Source of the DNA: Mucilaginibacter gossypiicola
GTDB taxonomy: Bacteria; Bacteroidota; Bacteroidia; Sphingobacteriales; Sphingobacteriaceae
Reading direction: 5' to 3'
DNA length: 64,000 bases
Assembly: GCF_900110105.1 (NCBI RefSeq)
Contig: NZ_FOCL01000006.1
Span: 186,001 to 250,000, forward strand
Under the pieces are notes generated by a model. It saw only the letters and a list, made by a program, of their open reading frames with translations. It was not told the origin of the DNA and searched no databases. Shown piece after piece: positions 1 through 8,606 of this stretch. How positions within the stretch are numbered: the stretch's first letter is position 1; each line of letters starts with the position of its first letter. Both the position numbers and the translations under genes were made by a program.

Positions 1-329
1 CCTTTAAAAATATCGGCAAAGAAGCTGCTTACCACGGCATCAAAGCCATAATCGGCAATGGCCCAGGCAGCATGCTCGCGACTACTGCCGCAACCGAAGT
101 TTTTACCGGCAACCAGGATCTTACCGCTGTAGTTGGGATTGTTAAGCACGAAATCCTGTTTAGGATTATCATCGCCATCAAAACGCCAATCGCGGAATAA
201 GTTATTACCAAAACCGTCGCGTGTAGTGGCTTTCAAAAACCTTGCAGGGATAATTTGATCCGTATCGATGTTTTCGATAGGCAAAGGCACTACGCTGGTT
301 TGAATGTGTTTAAATATTTTAGTTGCCAT
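1..329 (-). CDS. leuD: 3-isopropylmalate dehydratase small subunit, partial (3' end outside window)
   Basis: Small subunit of isopropylmalate isomerase, which pairs with LeuC to convert 2-isopropylmalate to 3-isopropylmalate in cytosolic leucine synthesis. The window edge cuts the gene, so only about 109 codons are present, read from an ATG at 329. The visible part begins [10 protein letters not shown] and carries the LeuD hallmarks [12 protein letters not shown] (residues 20-31) and the GCGSSREHA loop (79-87) of the swivelling domain. It lies downstream of leuC in the same direction, but a small extra gene separates the two, whereas leuC and leuD usually adjoin. The protein identity is secure; the C-terminus cannot be judged. 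Confidence 0.95.
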   Translation of the reverse strand, partial: MATKIFKHIQTSVVPLPIENIDTDQIIPARFLKATTRDGFGNNLFRDWRFDGDDNPKQDFVLNNPNYSGKILVAGKNFGCGSSREHAAWAIADYGFDAVVSSFFADIFK

Positions 330-335
330 AATATT

Positions 336-352
336 GTCTGAACTCGAATTTT
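336..352. repeat. 17-bp inverted repeat, arm 1 (pairs with 827-843)
   Basis: GTCTGAACTCGAATTTT on the plus strand, an exact reverse complement of 827-843. It sits just upstream of the leuD start and, with its partner, encloses the GxxExxY gene. No target-site duplication is visible outside the two arms (331-335 ATATT against 844-848 CAATT). Confidence 0.85.
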
Positions 353-388
353 TTGAATTAATGGAATTTTTCGAATCGAATAAATTCC

Positions 389-802
389 TTAATTCAAGTT
401 TGGGATATATTTTTTATTCAATAATCTTTTAAGCTCCATGCTTAAGCTGCCGAAGTTTATAAGTAAACCTGTTTGGATGTTATAAGCCTCAAGGTAATTG
501 ATGGCTTGAGCTAAATGAACGTTTTCTAACTGAGCAATAGCTTTCAATTCAACCATTATTTCCCCTTCAACAAAGAAATCCACTCTTCTTGTTCCGATTT
601 GTTCGTTACGGTAAAAGATAGGCATCTCCATTTCCCGGACAAATCCAAGTCCTTCCAAACCCATTTCTATTTCTAAGGCTCGTTGATAAATTACTTCCTG
701 GAAACCGTTTCCCAAAGCAGAATGCACGCGCATGGCACAGCCAATTATTTTGCTGGTACAATCTTTAAATTCTTCAGGTGTTCGTTTTCTATTAACTTCC
801 AT
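389..802 (-). CDS. GxxExxY family protein (PD-(D/E)XK nuclease-like)
   Basis: A 137-residue protein of the GxxExxY family, which has a PD-(D/E)XK nuclease-like fold; its cellular role is not established. The signature is visible as G33-F-Q-E36-V-I-Y39. It is followed by a VDF segment with D75 and by E85-L-K87, matching the D...ExK arrangement of the nuclease core. No signal peptide or membrane segment is seen. The gene lies between leuC (stop at 838) and leuD (start at 329), in the same direction as both, and is bounded by perfect 17-bp inverted repeats. That suggests it entered the leucine operon as a unit. Nothing links it to leucine synthesis. The family call is firm; nuclease activity is inferred. 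Confidence 0.85.
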   Translation of the reverse strand: MEVNRKRTPEEFKDCTSKIIGCAMRVHSALGNGFQEVIYQRALEIEMGLEGLGFVREMEMPIFYRNEQIGTRRVDFFVEGEIMVELKAIAQLENVHLAQAINYLEAYNIQTGLLINFGSLSMELKRLLNKKYIPNLN

Positions 803-826
803 TCTGTTAATTCATTCAATTCCTCT

Positions 827-843
827 AAAATTCGAGTTCAGAC
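827..843. repeat. 17-bp inverted repeat, arm 2 (pairs with 336-352)
   Basis: AAAATTCGAGTTCAGAC on the plus strand, an exact reverse complement of 336-352. Read on the minus strand, this arm contains the last leuC codon (GTC) and its TGA stop, so the boundary of the unit coincides with the leuC stop codon. Confidence 0.85.
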
Positions 844-2253
844 CAATTCCTCTTCCTTCAAGAAAGTGCGTATATCTGTAACCACACCCGTAATAGCACT
901 TGCTGCCGCAGTTAGCGGGCTGGCAAGGAAAGTACGGCTGTTTGGTCCCTGGCGGCCTTCAAAGTTGCGGTTTGAAGTTGATACGCAGTATTTACCTGCC
1001 GGGATCTTGTCTTCGTTCATACCAAGGCATGCGCTGCAGCCTGGCTCTCTTAGCGGGAAACCGGCTTCGTTAAATATCTTGTCGAGTCCTTCGGCTATGG
1101 CTTGCTGCTGTACTTGTTTTGAGCCGGGAACTACCCATACGGTAACATTATCAGCTTTGTGCTTGCCTTTTACAAACTCAGCTACCTGGCGCAGGTCTTC
1201 AATACGCGAGTTGGTACAGCTGCCGATGAATACGTAATCAATTGGCTTACCCAATAATGTTTCATCGTCATGCAGGCCCATGTAATCAAGGGCTTTTTTA
1301 TATGATCCCTGCTCTTTTGCTTCAAACGAAGCAGTTTCAGGAACATGCTGTGTAACACCGATGCCCATACCCGGATTGGTTCCGTAGGTGATCATCGGTT
1401 CAATATCTTCGGCTTTAAAGGATAATACTTCATCAAAAGATGCATCAGCATCAGAGTATAAAGTTTTCCAGTAAGCTACAGCCTTATCCCAGTCTTCGCC
1501 TTTAGGGGCAAACTCGCGGCCTTTTACGTATTCAATAGTTGTTTCATCAGGAGCGATCAGTCCGCAACGGGCACCCATTTCGATGCTCATATTACAGATG
1601 GTCATGCGGCCTTCCATGCTTAGTGAGCGGATGGTATCGCCGGCGTATTCAACAGCATAACCGGTACCACCGGCAGCCGAGATCTGTGAGATGATGTAAA
1701 GGATGATGTCCTTTGCACCAACGCCTTTTTGTAATTTGCCGTTCACTTCAATTTTCATGCGTTTTGGGCGTGATTGAAGTAAACATTGGGTAGCCAACAC
1801 CTGCTCAACCTGCGATGTACCAATACCAAAGGCAATAGCACCAAAAGCGCCGTGGGTTGAAGTATGGCTGTCGCCGCAAACATAAGTACCACCCGGACGG
1901 GTGATGCCCAGTTCGGGGCCTATAACGTGAACGATACCCTGGTACGGGTGGCCTAAGCCATATAGCTCAACACCAAACTCTTTACAGTTTTTGGTGAGCA
2001 TATCTACCTGGTAGCGTGAAAGTTCTTCTTTAATGGGTAAGTGCTGATTAATAGTTGGAACGTTGTGATCGGCGGTGGCCACAGTTTGTTTTGGCCTGAA
2101 AACGGGTAAACCTCTCTGACGCAAACCATCAAATGCCTGCGGACTGGTTACCTCGTGAATGAAATGTGTATCGATATACAAAATATCCGGGAACCCCTCG
2201 CTGCTGCTGACGACGTGCGCATCCCAGATCTTATCAAATAATGTTTGTCCCAT
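838..2253 (-). CDS. leuC: 3-isopropylmalate dehydratase large subunit
   Basis: Large, iron-sulfur subunit of isopropylmalate isomerase in leucine synthesis; aconitase family. The three cysteines that bind the [4Fe-4S] cluster are present, one in GSCTNSR (C346) and two in [10 protein letters not shown] (C406, C409). The [13 protein letters not shown] active-site segment is intact. I place the start at the ATG at 2253, giving [11 protein letters not shown] and 471 residues, which matches the family. A longer reading frame opens at 2280, but that ATG lies inside a palindromic repeat and the extra nine residues are not family-like. It follows ilvC after 161 bases that hold that repeat. Confidence 0.95.
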   Translation of the reverse strand: MGQTLFDKIWDAHVVSSSEGFPDILYIDTHFIHEVTSPQAFDGLRQRGLPVFRPKQTVATADHNVPTINQHLPIKEELSRYQVDMLTKNCKEFGVELYGLGHPYQGIVHVIGPELGITRPGGTYVCGDSHTSTHGAFGAIAFGIGTSQVEQVLATQCLLQSRPKRMKIEVNGKLQKGVGAKDIILYIISQISAAGGTGYAVEYAGDTIRSLSMEGRMTICNMSIEMGARCGLIAPDETTIEYVKGREFAPKGEDWDKAVAYWKTLYSDADASFDEVLSFKAEDIEPMITYGTNPGMGIGVTQHVPETASFEAKEQGSYKKALDYMGLHDDETLLGKPIDYVFIGSCTNSRIEDLRQVAEFVKGKHKADNVTVWVVPGSKQVQQQAIAEGLDKIFNEAGFPLREPGCSACLGMNEDKIPAGKYCVSTSNRNFEGRQGPNSRTFLASPLTAAASAITGVVTDIRTFLKEEELV

Positions 2254-2274
2254 TTTATTATTTTTCTTTAGTAA

Positions 2275-2355
2275 CGTCATTGCGAGGTACGAAGCAATCC
2301 CCGATTAGCAGATCCGATCTGTAAGTTTGGAATTGCTTCGTGTCTCGCAATGACG
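2275..2355. repeat. REP-like palindrome, family A copy 1
   Basis: An 81-base imperfect palindrome between ilvC and leuC. The outer arms are CGTCATTGCGAGGTACGAAG... (2275-2299) and its near-complement ending CTCGCAATGACG (2331-2355). An inner perfect hairpin, CAGATC-C-GATCTG, lies in the middle. The same layout recurs at 17728-17810, and a diverged form at 18030-18144. It is transcribed within the ilv-leu operon. Confidence 0.85.
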
Positions 2356-2414
2356 TGTTGGTGAGTTTATTTTAAGGCCTTTCGCCTTTTACCTTTCGGC
2401 TTTCACCTAAATTA

Positions 2415-3473
2415 TTACGCTTCTACAACCTGATTTTCAGGACGTAAGCTGCGTACGGTTTTGCCTGCTTGCCATAATTCGCTTTCGCGTAATTCTTTCA
2501 GTTCGGCATCCAGTTTTTCGCGGTAATCCGGCTGGCTGTTTGAATCGATAGAACGTTGAGACTCTTTACCAGTTGCAACGCTTTCGTAAAGCTCTTCAAA
2601 TACCGGTTTAGTAGCGTCACGGAATTTTTTCCACCAATCAAGTGCACCACGCTGAGCAGTAGTTGAACAGTTTGCATACATCCAGTCCATACCGTTTTCA
2701 GCAACAAGTGGCATTAATGATTGGGTAAGCTCTTCAACAGTTTCGTTAAATGCTTCAGATGGAGAGTGACCATGGCTACGCAATACATCGTACTGAGCAG
2801 CGAAGATACCTTGAACACAACCCATCAAAGTACCGCGCTCGCCGGTTAAATCGCTGTATACTTCTTTTTTGAAGTTAGTTTCGAATAAGTAACCGCTACC
2901 TACAGCGATACCTAAAGCGATAACACGGTCAAATGCTTTACCTGTAGCATCCTGGAAGATAGCGTAGCTTGAGTTTAAGCCACGGCCTTGCAGGAACATA
3001 CGGCGTAATGAAGTGCCTGAACCTTTAGGAGCAACCAGGAACACGTCAACATCAGCAGGAGGCACGATGCCTGTTTGCTCGTTGAAAGTGATACCAAAGC
3101 CGTGAGAGAAATAAAGGGCTTTGCCCGGAGTTAAGTGTTTTTTAACAGTTGGCCATAACGCTATCTGGGCTGCATCGCTCAATAAGTAGCAAATTACAGT
3201 TCCTTTTTCTAAAGCTTCTTCAATTTCAAAAAGGGTTTCGCCCGGTACAAAGCCATCGCTGATAGCTTTATCCCATGTTTTGGTGCCTTTACGCTGACCA
3301 ACAATTACGTTGATACCGTTATCTTTTTGGTTCAGGGCCTGACCAGGACCTTGTACGCCATAGCCAATTACCGCTACTACTTCATCTTTTAATACTTCCT
3401 GAGCTTTTGATAAAGGGAACTCTTCGCGGGTTACTACGTTTTCTTCAGTTCCGCCGAAATTTAGTTTTGCCAT
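2415..3473 (-). CDS. ilvC: Ketol-acid reductoisomerase (NADP+)
   Basis: Converts 2-acetolactate and 2-aceto-2-hydroxybutyrate to the dihydroxy acids by Mg-dependent alkyl migration and NADPH reduction; second common step of valine and isoleucine synthesis, cytosolic. The N-terminal Rossmann domain shows VIGYGVQGPGQA (residues 35-46). The catalytic-loop histidine is H124 in FSHGF. The metal-binding acidic residues D208 and E212 lie in DLTGERGTLMG, and the C-terminal knotted helical domain follows. At 352 residues it is a compact enzyme. It sits between ilvN and leuC in the operon. The 119-base gap upstream holds two 14-bp direct repeats. Confidence 0.96.
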   Translation of the reverse strand: MAKLNFGGTEENVVTREEFPLSKAQEVLKDEVVAVIGYGVQGPGQALNQKDNGINVIVGQRKGTKTWDKAISDGFVPGETLFEIEEALEKGTVICYLLSDAAQIALWPTVKKHLTPGKALYFSHGFGITFNEQTGIVPPADVDVFLVAPKGSGTSLRRMFLQGRGLNSSYAIFQDATGKAFDRVIALGIAVGSGYLFETNFKKEVYSDLTGERGTLMGCVQGIFAAQYDVLRSHGHSPSEAFNETVEELTQSLMPLVAENGMDWMYANCSTTAQRGALDWWKKFRDATKPVFEELYESVATGKESQRSIDSNSQPDYREKLDAELKELRESELWQAGKTVRSLRPENQVVEA

Positions 3474-3489
3474 TGTTTTTTGATTTTTG

Positions 3490-3522
3490 TGATTTCACCG
3501 ATTAGTGGTGATTTCACCGATT
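3490..3522. repeat. Two 14-bp direct repeats between ilvN and ilvC
   Basis: TGATTTCACCGATT occurs at 3490-3503 and again at 3509-3522, with centres 19 bases apart. The second copy is part of a small dyad GGTG-ATTT-CACC (3507-3518). The function is unknown; it may be slippage-derived or a weak mRNA hairpin ahead of ilvC. Confidence 0.6.
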
Positions 3523-3592
3523 TTATTTGTATTGAGTAATTTAAGTTTTTGTTTTTTATAAGTTTTCGGCTTTCAGCCTTAAGCTTTGTGCT

Positions 3593-4195
3593 TTACATTG
3601 TAAACACCTTCTCGCCCTGGTTAAGGTATTCGTTTTCGATTACTTCTTCGCCTGGTTCAAGCCTTTCAAATTCGCGCAGTTTGCTGTTAAAGCCTTCGCT
3701 ATCCTTAATGATAGCAACGCGGGCACTGCGTACAAACTCTATCAGGCCATAAGGTTGTAGTATGTTGATCAGGTTATCGGTTTCCTCGCGATGACCTGTG
3801 GTTTCAAACACGGTGTAGTCCTTACGGATCACTACCGCGCGTGCACCGTTTTCGCGCAATAAACGCTCAACGCTAACCTTTTCTGCAATTACATCGGTTG
3901 ATACCTTATATAACGCTAATTCCTGCCAAATCACATCTTCGTTGGTGTGATAATATGCTTTTAACACCTCAACCTGTTTTTCTATCTGGCGGGTAAGTTT
4001 ACGCACTACTTCTTCATACTCGTTAATTACAATATTGAAGCGGTGAATACTGTCAATCTCCGACGGAGAAGTGTTCAGGCTGTCGATATTGATTTTACGG
4101 CGTGTAAATATAATAGCTATCCTGCTTAATAAACCAATTTGGTTCTCGGTATATATGGTGATGTTAAATTCCTGTTTTTTTTCTGCTTCGCTCAT
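3593..4195 (-). CDS. ilvN: Acetolactate synthase small (regulatory) subunit
   Basis: Regulatory subunit that gives acetolactate synthase its valine feedback control and raises catalytic activity. An ACT domain occupies about residues 8-80, starting NITIYTENQIGLLSRIAIIFTRR, with the usual ligand-site glycine in the first loop. A C-terminal regulatory domain follows, ending near residue 170, and then an acidic tail. At 200 residues it is slightly longer than the 160-180 common elsewhere. It begins 21 bases after the ilvB stop, so the two subunits are very likely co-translated from one message. Confidence 0.93.
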   Translation of the reverse strand: MSEAEKKQEFNITIYTENQIGLLSRIAIIFTRRKINIDSLNTSPSEIDSIHRFNIVINEYEEVVRKLTRQIEKQVEVLKAYYHTNEDVIWQELALYKVSTDVIAEKVSVERLLRENGARAVVIRKDYTVFETTGHREETDNLINILQPYGLIEFVRSARVAIIKDSEGFNSKLREFERLEPGEEVIENEYLNQGEKVFTM

Positions 4196-4216
4196 GATTC
4201 TGTTTTTTTAGAGGGC

Positions 4217-5974
4217 TTACTTTAACCTGATCTCGCTTACACTGCATCCTTGTGGTACCATTGGGAATACGTTATTCTCTTTGGTAACCATTACTTCTAA
4301 AAGGAATGATCCAGGAGTGGCAAGCATTTCTTTTAATGCAGTAATTAAATCGGCACGGTCATCAACCAGTTTGCCGGGGATACGGTATGCAGCAGCTAAT
4401 GCCACAAAATCCGGGCTTTGAATATCAACAAATGAGTAACGGCGTTGGTTAAACAATTCCTGCCATTGCCTTACCATGCCAAGGAAACGGTTATTAAGGA
4501 TAATTACTTTAACATCAACCCCGCTTTGCATAATAGTACCTAACTCCTGGCAGGTCATCTGGAAGCCACCATCGCCAATAATTGCTACTACAGTGCGGTT
4601 TGGTGCACCAAATTTAGCTCCTATTGCGGCAGGTAATGCAAAGCCCATGGTACCTAAGCCACCGCTGGTAACGTTGCTGCGGGTACTGTTAAACTTAGCG
4701 TAACGGCAAGCAACCATCTGGTGCTGACCTACGTCGGTTACAATAACAGCATCACCATTGGTTAATTCGTTTAGGTGCTTAACAACTTCGCCCATGGTCA
4801 TCTCTGGAGTTGTTGGGTTAAGCTCGTTATGGATAACGGCTTCAACTTCCTGGCGGGTATAGTCGTTAAATTTAGCTAACCACTCAGTATGTTCTTTCTT
4901 TTCGATGGCTTTGGTCAGCAAAGGAAGTGTTTCCTTACAGTCGCCCCAAACCGGTACGGTTGATTTTACGTTCTTGTCGATCTCGGCAGGGTCAATATCC
5001 AAATGAACAACTTTTGCCTGTTTAGCATATTTATCCAGGCGACCGGTTACACGGTCGTCAAAACGCATGCCTATCGCGATCAATACATCACACTCGTTAG
5101 TTAAAACGTTAGGGCCGTAGTTGCCATGCATACCCAACATACCTACGTTTAACGGATGGTCTGAAGGGATAGCGCCGGCACCAAGTACTGTCCAGGCTGC
5201 AGGTATACCGCTTTTTTCAACAAAAGCTTTAAACTCCTGCTCGGCACCGCCCAAAATAACACCCTGACCAAACAGGATGAATGGTTTTTGAGCACTATTA
5301 ATCAGTTCAGCAGCCTGCTGAATGTATTGCGGGCGAACAATTGGTTTCGGCCTGTAGCTGCGGATATGATCGCATGGTTTGTAACCTGCGAAATCAAACA
5401 GCTGGATCTGTGCGTTTTTAGTGATGTCGATCAATACCGGGCCGGGCCTGCCGCTGCGGGCAATGTAAAATGCCTTGGCAATAACTTCCGGGATTTCGGT
5501 GGCATCAGTTACCTGGTAGTTCCATTTGGTAACCGGGGTGGTGATGTTGATCACATCAGTTTCCTGGAAAGCATCGGTACCTAAAAGGTGCGCGAATACC
5601 TGGCCGGTGATACAAACAAGCGGAGTACTATCGATCTGGGCATCGGCCAAACCTGTTACCAGGTTAGTGGCACCCGGGCCGCTGGTAGCAAATACTACGC
5701 CCACTTTGCCCGAAGTACGTGCATAGCCCTGGCCGGCGTGAATGCCACCTTGCTCGTGGCGTACCAGTATGTGGTTCAGTTTATCATTATAATCAAACAA
5801 AGCATCATAAATGGGCATGATGGCGCCGCCCGGGTAACCAAAAATGGTATCGGTACCTTCGGCTATCAATGCTTCCAATAATGCTACCGATCCTGAAACG
5901 TTTACGGTTTCGGTGGCGGCTGGCGCGGTTAAGGTTTCTTGTGCAGTTTCCATACCTGTATTTTTTATATTCAT
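4217..5974 (-). CDS. ilvB: Acetolactate synthase large (catalytic) subunit
   Basis: Thiamine-diphosphate enzyme that condenses two pyruvates to acetolactate, or pyruvate with 2-oxobutyrate; first common step of branched-chain synthesis. The N-terminal pyrimidine-binding domain carries FGYPGGAIMP and the catalytic glutamate in RHEQGG. A central FAD-type domain follows. The C-terminal domain carries the diphosphate-binding motif that begins GDGG and ends LNN about 28 residues later. At 585 residues the length is normal. The ATG at 5974 is used here; a second ATG at 5953 would also give an acceptable N-terminus. It follows ilvD by 117 bases. Confidence 0.96.
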   Translation of the reverse strand: MNIKNTGMETAQETLTAPAATETVNVSGSVALLEALIAEGTDTIFGYPGGAIMPIYDALFDYNDKLNHILVRHEQGGIHAGQGYARTSGKVGVVFATSGPGATNLVTGLADAQIDSTPLVCITGQVFAHLLGTDAFQETDVINITTPVTKWNYQVTDATEIPEVIAKAFYIARSGRPGPVLIDITKNAQIQLFDFAGYKPCDHIRSYRPKPIVRPQYIQQAAELINSAQKPFILFGQGVILGGAEQEFKAFVEKSGIPAAWTVLGAGAIPSDHPLNVGMLGMHGNYGPNVLTNECDVLIAIGMRFDDRVTGRLDKYAKQAKVVHLDIDPAEIDKNVKSTVPVWGDCKETLPLLTKAIEKKEHTEWLAKFNDYTRQEVEAVIHNELNPTTPEMTMGEVVKHLNELTNGDAVIVTDVGQHQMVACRYAKFNSTRSNVTSGGLGTMGFALPAAIGAKFGAPNRTVVAIIGDGGFQMTCQELGTIMQSGVDVKVIILNNRFLGMVRQWQELFNQRRYSFVDIQSPDFVALAAAYRIPGKLVDDRADLITALKEMLATPGSFLLEVMVTKENNVFPMVPQGCSVSEIRLK

Positions 5975-6091
5975 AGCACTTTTTGGTGCTAAACTGATTT
6001 ATTCTATCTGTCTCTAATTTGCTAAAATGAACGGGCTTAGTTTGTGTTCACTTTATTCATGGCTTTTATAATAAGCCATTTTGTTCATTAA

Positions 6092-7798
6092 TTATTCGTC
6101 GGTAACACAGCCTTCGGCAGCGGTAGTTACGTTTTTAGCGTAACGATATAACACACCCTTGGTAACCTTCAGCGCCGGTTTTTGCCATGCGGCACGGCGT
6201 GCGGCTATTTCTTCTTGCGGTAGCGAAACGTTTATCTTGTTTGCAATGGCATCAATCTCAATTATATCATCATCTTTTACCATCGCTATAAACCCACCAT
6301 CGTAAGCCTCGGGTGTGATGTGACCGACGACGAAGCCATGTGTACCGCCACTAAAACGTCCATCGGTAATTAACGCTACTGAGCTACCTAAACCGGCACC
6401 AAATATGGCCGAGGTTGGTTTCAGCATTTCCGGCATGCCCGGCGCACCTTTAGGACCTACGTTGCGGATCACCACAACATCGCCTTTTTTAACACGACCG
6501 CTTTGAATACCAGCTATCAGTTCAAACTCGCCATCAAATACACGGGCTGGGCCAGTGAAACGCTCACCCTCTTTACCGCTGATTTTAGCAACACTACCAC
6601 CTTCGGCAAGGTTTCCGTACAAAATTTGTAAGTGACCGGTAGCTTTGATCGGGTTTTCAACAGGTTTGATGATTTTTTGGGTTTCAAACTCCAGTGCCGG
6701 TACATCTGCAAGGTTTTCGGCAATGGTTTTACCGGTAACGGTAAGGCAACTGCCATCTAACCAACCTTGTTCCAAACAGTATTTCATTACAGCCGGAACA
6801 CCACCAATGTTGTGCAGGTCTTCCATCATGTATTTACCGCTTGGTTTCATATCAGCCAGTACCGGGATACGGTTACTTACTGCCTGGAAATCATCCTGGG
6901 TTAATTTAACGTCAACGCTTTTTGCCATTGCAATAAGGTGTAATACCGCGTTGGTTGAGCCGCCCAGTACCATGATCACAACAATAGCATTTTCAAATGC
7001 CTCGCGGGTCATGATATCTGACGGTTTGATATCTTTTTCTAACAGTACCTTGATAGCTTTTCCGGCTGCAAGGCATTCTGCTTTTTTCTCGGCGCTTAAT
7101 GCAGGGTTTGATGATGAATATGGCAAGCTCATACCCAAGGCTTCAATAGCGGCAGCCATAGTATTAGCGGTATAAATACCACCGCAGGCACCCGCGCTTG
7201 GGCAGGCATTTTTAATAACACCCATGAAATCAACATCATCAATCTGGCCGGCAATCTTTTTGCCTAAAGCTTCAAATGCCGATACGATGTTCAGGTCTTC
7301 GCCTTTCCAGTGGCCTGGTTTAATAGTACCACCGTATACCATGATTGAAGGGCGGTTTAAGCGGCCCATAGCCATGATTGAGCCGGGCATGTTTTTATCG
7401 CAACCAGGCAGGGTAATTAAGCCATCATAATATTGAGCGCCGGTTACAGCTTCAATGGAATCGGCAATGATATCGCGACTTACCAATGAATAACGCATAC
7501 CTTCAGTACCGTTGCTCATACCATCACTTACACCAATGGTGTGGAATATCAGGCCTACCATATCTTCATCCCAGATACCTTGTTTAACCAGTTTAGCCAG
7601 GTCGTTCAGGTGCATATTGCAGGTGTTACCATCGTAACCCATGCTGGCCACGCCGACCTGTGCTTTGCGCATATCGTCGTCGGTTAAGCCAATTCCGTAT
7701 AGCATGGCCTGTGCGGCAGGCTGCGTTGGGTCCTGGGTAAAGGTTTTGCTATACTTGTTCAATTCTATAGCCCTGGTGGTATCTGATGATGAACTCAT
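6092..7798 (-). CDS. ilvD: Dihydroxy-acid dehydratase
   Basis: Iron-sulfur enzyme that dehydrates 2,3-dihydroxy acids to the 2-oxo acids of valine and isoleucine. The cysteines expected to bind the cluster are C60 (TCNMHLN), C133 (PGCDKNMPG) and C205 (CPSAGACGG), the pattern of the IlvD/Edd family. At 568 residues the length is typical. It appears to be the first gene of the ilv-leu operon, since the region upstream is about 550 bases without a gene and holds a possible promoter. Two very short reading frames rich in Ile, Leu and Val precede it. Confidence 0.96.
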   Translation of the reverse strand: MSSSSDTTRAIELNKYSKTFTQDPTQPAAQAMLYGIGLTDDDMRKAQVGVASMGYDGNTCNMHLNDLAKLVKQGIWDEDMVGLIFHTIGVSDGMSNGTEGMRYSLVSRDIIADSIEAVTGAQYYDGLITLPGCDKNMPGSIMAMGRLNRPSIMVYGGTIKPGHWKGEDLNIVSAFEALGKKIAGQIDDVDFMGVIKNACPSAGACGGIYTANTMAAAIEALGMSLPYSSSNPALSAEKKAECLAAGKAIKVLLEKDIKPSDIMTREAFENAIVVIMVLGGSTNAVLHLIAMAKSVDVKLTQDDFQAVSNRIPVLADMKPSGKYMMEDLHNIGGVPAVMKYCLEQGWLDGSCLTVTGKTIAENLADVPALEFETQKIIKPVENPIKATGHLQILYGNLAEGGSVAKISGKEGERFTGPARVFDGEFELIAGIQSGRVKKGDVVVIRNVGPKGAPGMPEMLKPTSAIFGAGLGSSVALITDGRFSGGTHGFVVGHITPEAYDGGFIAMVKDDDIIEIDAIANKINVSLPQEEIAARRAAWQKPALKVTKGVLYRYAKNVTTAAEGCVTDE

Positions 7799-7850
7799 TT
7801 TATTAGATATGTAGACAGTGTTAGTATTTAATTTTGTTGATGATACTGGT

Positions 7851-7889
7851 TTACTTGGTATCGAAAATCAATATATGTAAGGTAGCCAT
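7851..7889 (-). other. Possible leader peptide reading frame upstream of ilvD
   Basis: An ATG-started 12-codon frame, [12 protein letters not shown], has four Leu/Ile codons including a rare ATA and ends 52 bases before ilvD. A second frame just upstream (7894-7917, GTG start, VATIAIT) has two more Ile codons. Such peptides drive attenuation of ilv operons elsewhere. I see no terminator-antiterminator pair between the frame and ilvD, so this is a weak call. Confidence 0.25.
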
Positions 7890-7989
7890 CGCGTCAGGTA
7901 ATAGCAATAGTCGCCACTGATTTTTTGAAATAAGTATTTTATTTTAACTATTTGTATTTTATAAAATTTAATTCTGTAAAATTTATTTA

Positions 7990-8023
7990 TAAAGATATAA
8001 AATTTTTAATGAAATATACCAAA
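7990..8023 (-). promoter_or_regulatory. Possible ilvD promoter, Bacteroidota type
   Basis: On the minus strand TTTG (8020-8023) is followed after 22 bases by TATCTTTA (7990-7997), close to the Bacteroidota consensus TTTG-N19-21-TAnnTTTG. One base of the -7 element is off and the spacing is slightly long. It would give a leader of nearly 190 bases. Confidence 0.35.
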
Positions 8024-8164
8024 GTTCAAAACGGTATTCGGTATGTTTTTTATGCATGCATAGTAAGTTGTCGATTTTCTGCCTGAAATAGAGAGAAGGG
8101 CGGTTGCGATTGAAAAATAGAGGCTCAATTATGAAGTTTAAAATTTGATTTAAGGTTAAAGCTC

Positions 8165-8265
8165 GTGGTCGGTGTTTTCACCGCACCGCCTTTATGCCAT
8201 GCGGCGAACGCTCAAGATTAAACATTTACTATCTGATCATATGCTACGGTGAAAACACCAGCCAC
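8165..8265. repeat. Long inverted repeat, family B copy 1
   Basis: The arms are GTGGTCGGTGTTTTCACCG (8165-8183) and CGGTGAAAACACCAGCCAC (8247-8265), pairing at 17 of 19 positions, with 63 bases between. Each arm also contains its own small dyad, GGTG-TTTT-CACC. Related GGTGTTGTCACC / GGTGAGAACACC arms occur at 18196-18293. Confidence 0.75.
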
Positions 8266-8283
8266 AGGCTAAAAGAAATATGC

Positions 8284-8323
8284 CCACAAAAAAAGCGCCC
8301 GGATAATGATACCCGGGCGCTTT
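8284..8323 (-). terminator. Rho-independent terminator of the atpD-atpC operon
   Basis: An 11-bp perfect stem, AAAGCGCCCGG (8292-8302) with CCGGGCGCTTT (8313-8323) and a 10-base loop. On the minus strand it is followed by a run of T residues. It lies just after the atpC stop. Confidence 0.9.
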
Positions 8324-8345
8324 ATGTAAGTTTATAAAGTAGCGC

Positions 8346-8597
8346 CTATTTGTGCTGAATACCTTCGGCCAAAACAGTTACTTTATTGTTTAATGCTTCA
8401 ACAACACCGCCTTTAATAAAAAACACTTCTTCTTTAGCTGCACCACCGCGTACGGTAAGTTTGCCATCCTGAAGGGTGGAAATGATAGGGGCGTGGTTGT
8501 TCAGTATTTCAAATAATCCCAAAGCACCAGGCAGGGTTACCGAGGTGGCCTCGCCTTCGTAAACTTTTTTATCGGGAGTAAGAATTTCTAATGTCAT
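8346..8597 (-). CDS. atpC: F1Fo ATP synthase epsilon subunit
   Basis: Epsilon subunit of the F1 part of ATP synthase, on the central stalk at the cytoplasmic face, where it couples rotation and inhibits ATP hydrolysis. At 83 residues it consists only of the N-terminal beta-sandwich (MTLEILTPDKKVYEGEA, GALGLFEILNNHAPIIS). The C-terminal helical hairpin of longer homologues is missing, as is usual in Bacteroidota. It follows atpD by 83 bases that hold a small inverted repeat, and it is closed by a strong terminator. The rest of the ATP synthase genes are not in the window, consistent with the split arrangement in this phylum. Confidence 0.93.
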   Translation of the reverse strand: MTLEILTPDKKVYEGEATSVTLPGALGLFEILNNHAPIISTLQDGKLTVRGGAAKEEVFFIKGGVVEALNNKVTVLAEGIQHK

Positions 8598-8606
8598 GCT
8601 TTTTGA

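Larger units (their letters stand above)
7799..8345. other. Gene-free region between ilvD and atpC
   Basis: About 550 bases without a convincing gene. It holds a possible ilvD promoter (7990-8023), two leader-like mini reading frames (7851-7917), an AT-rich stretch (7920-8010), a long inverted repeat (8165-8265) and the terminator that closes the atpD-atpC transcript (8284-8323). Confidence 0.7.

Noticed and set aside
683-1237. A 184-codon plus-strand reading frame opposite leuC and the GxxExxY gene
   Set aside because: Antisense shadow of two well-supported genes. It contains repeated low-complexity residues and no motif.
2254-2280. An upstream leuC start at 2280
   Set aside because: The ATG belongs to the palindromic repeat and the added residues TLLKKNNK are not found in LeuC proteins. 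The ATG at 2253 gives the family N-terminus.
6645-7175. A 176-codon plus-strand frame opposite ilvD
   Set aside because: Antisense shadow of a conserved gene, no independent support.
7799-8345. T-box or other known riboswitch ahead of ilvD
   Set aside because: No T-box sequence, no specifier stem and no terminator-antiterminator pair were recognised.
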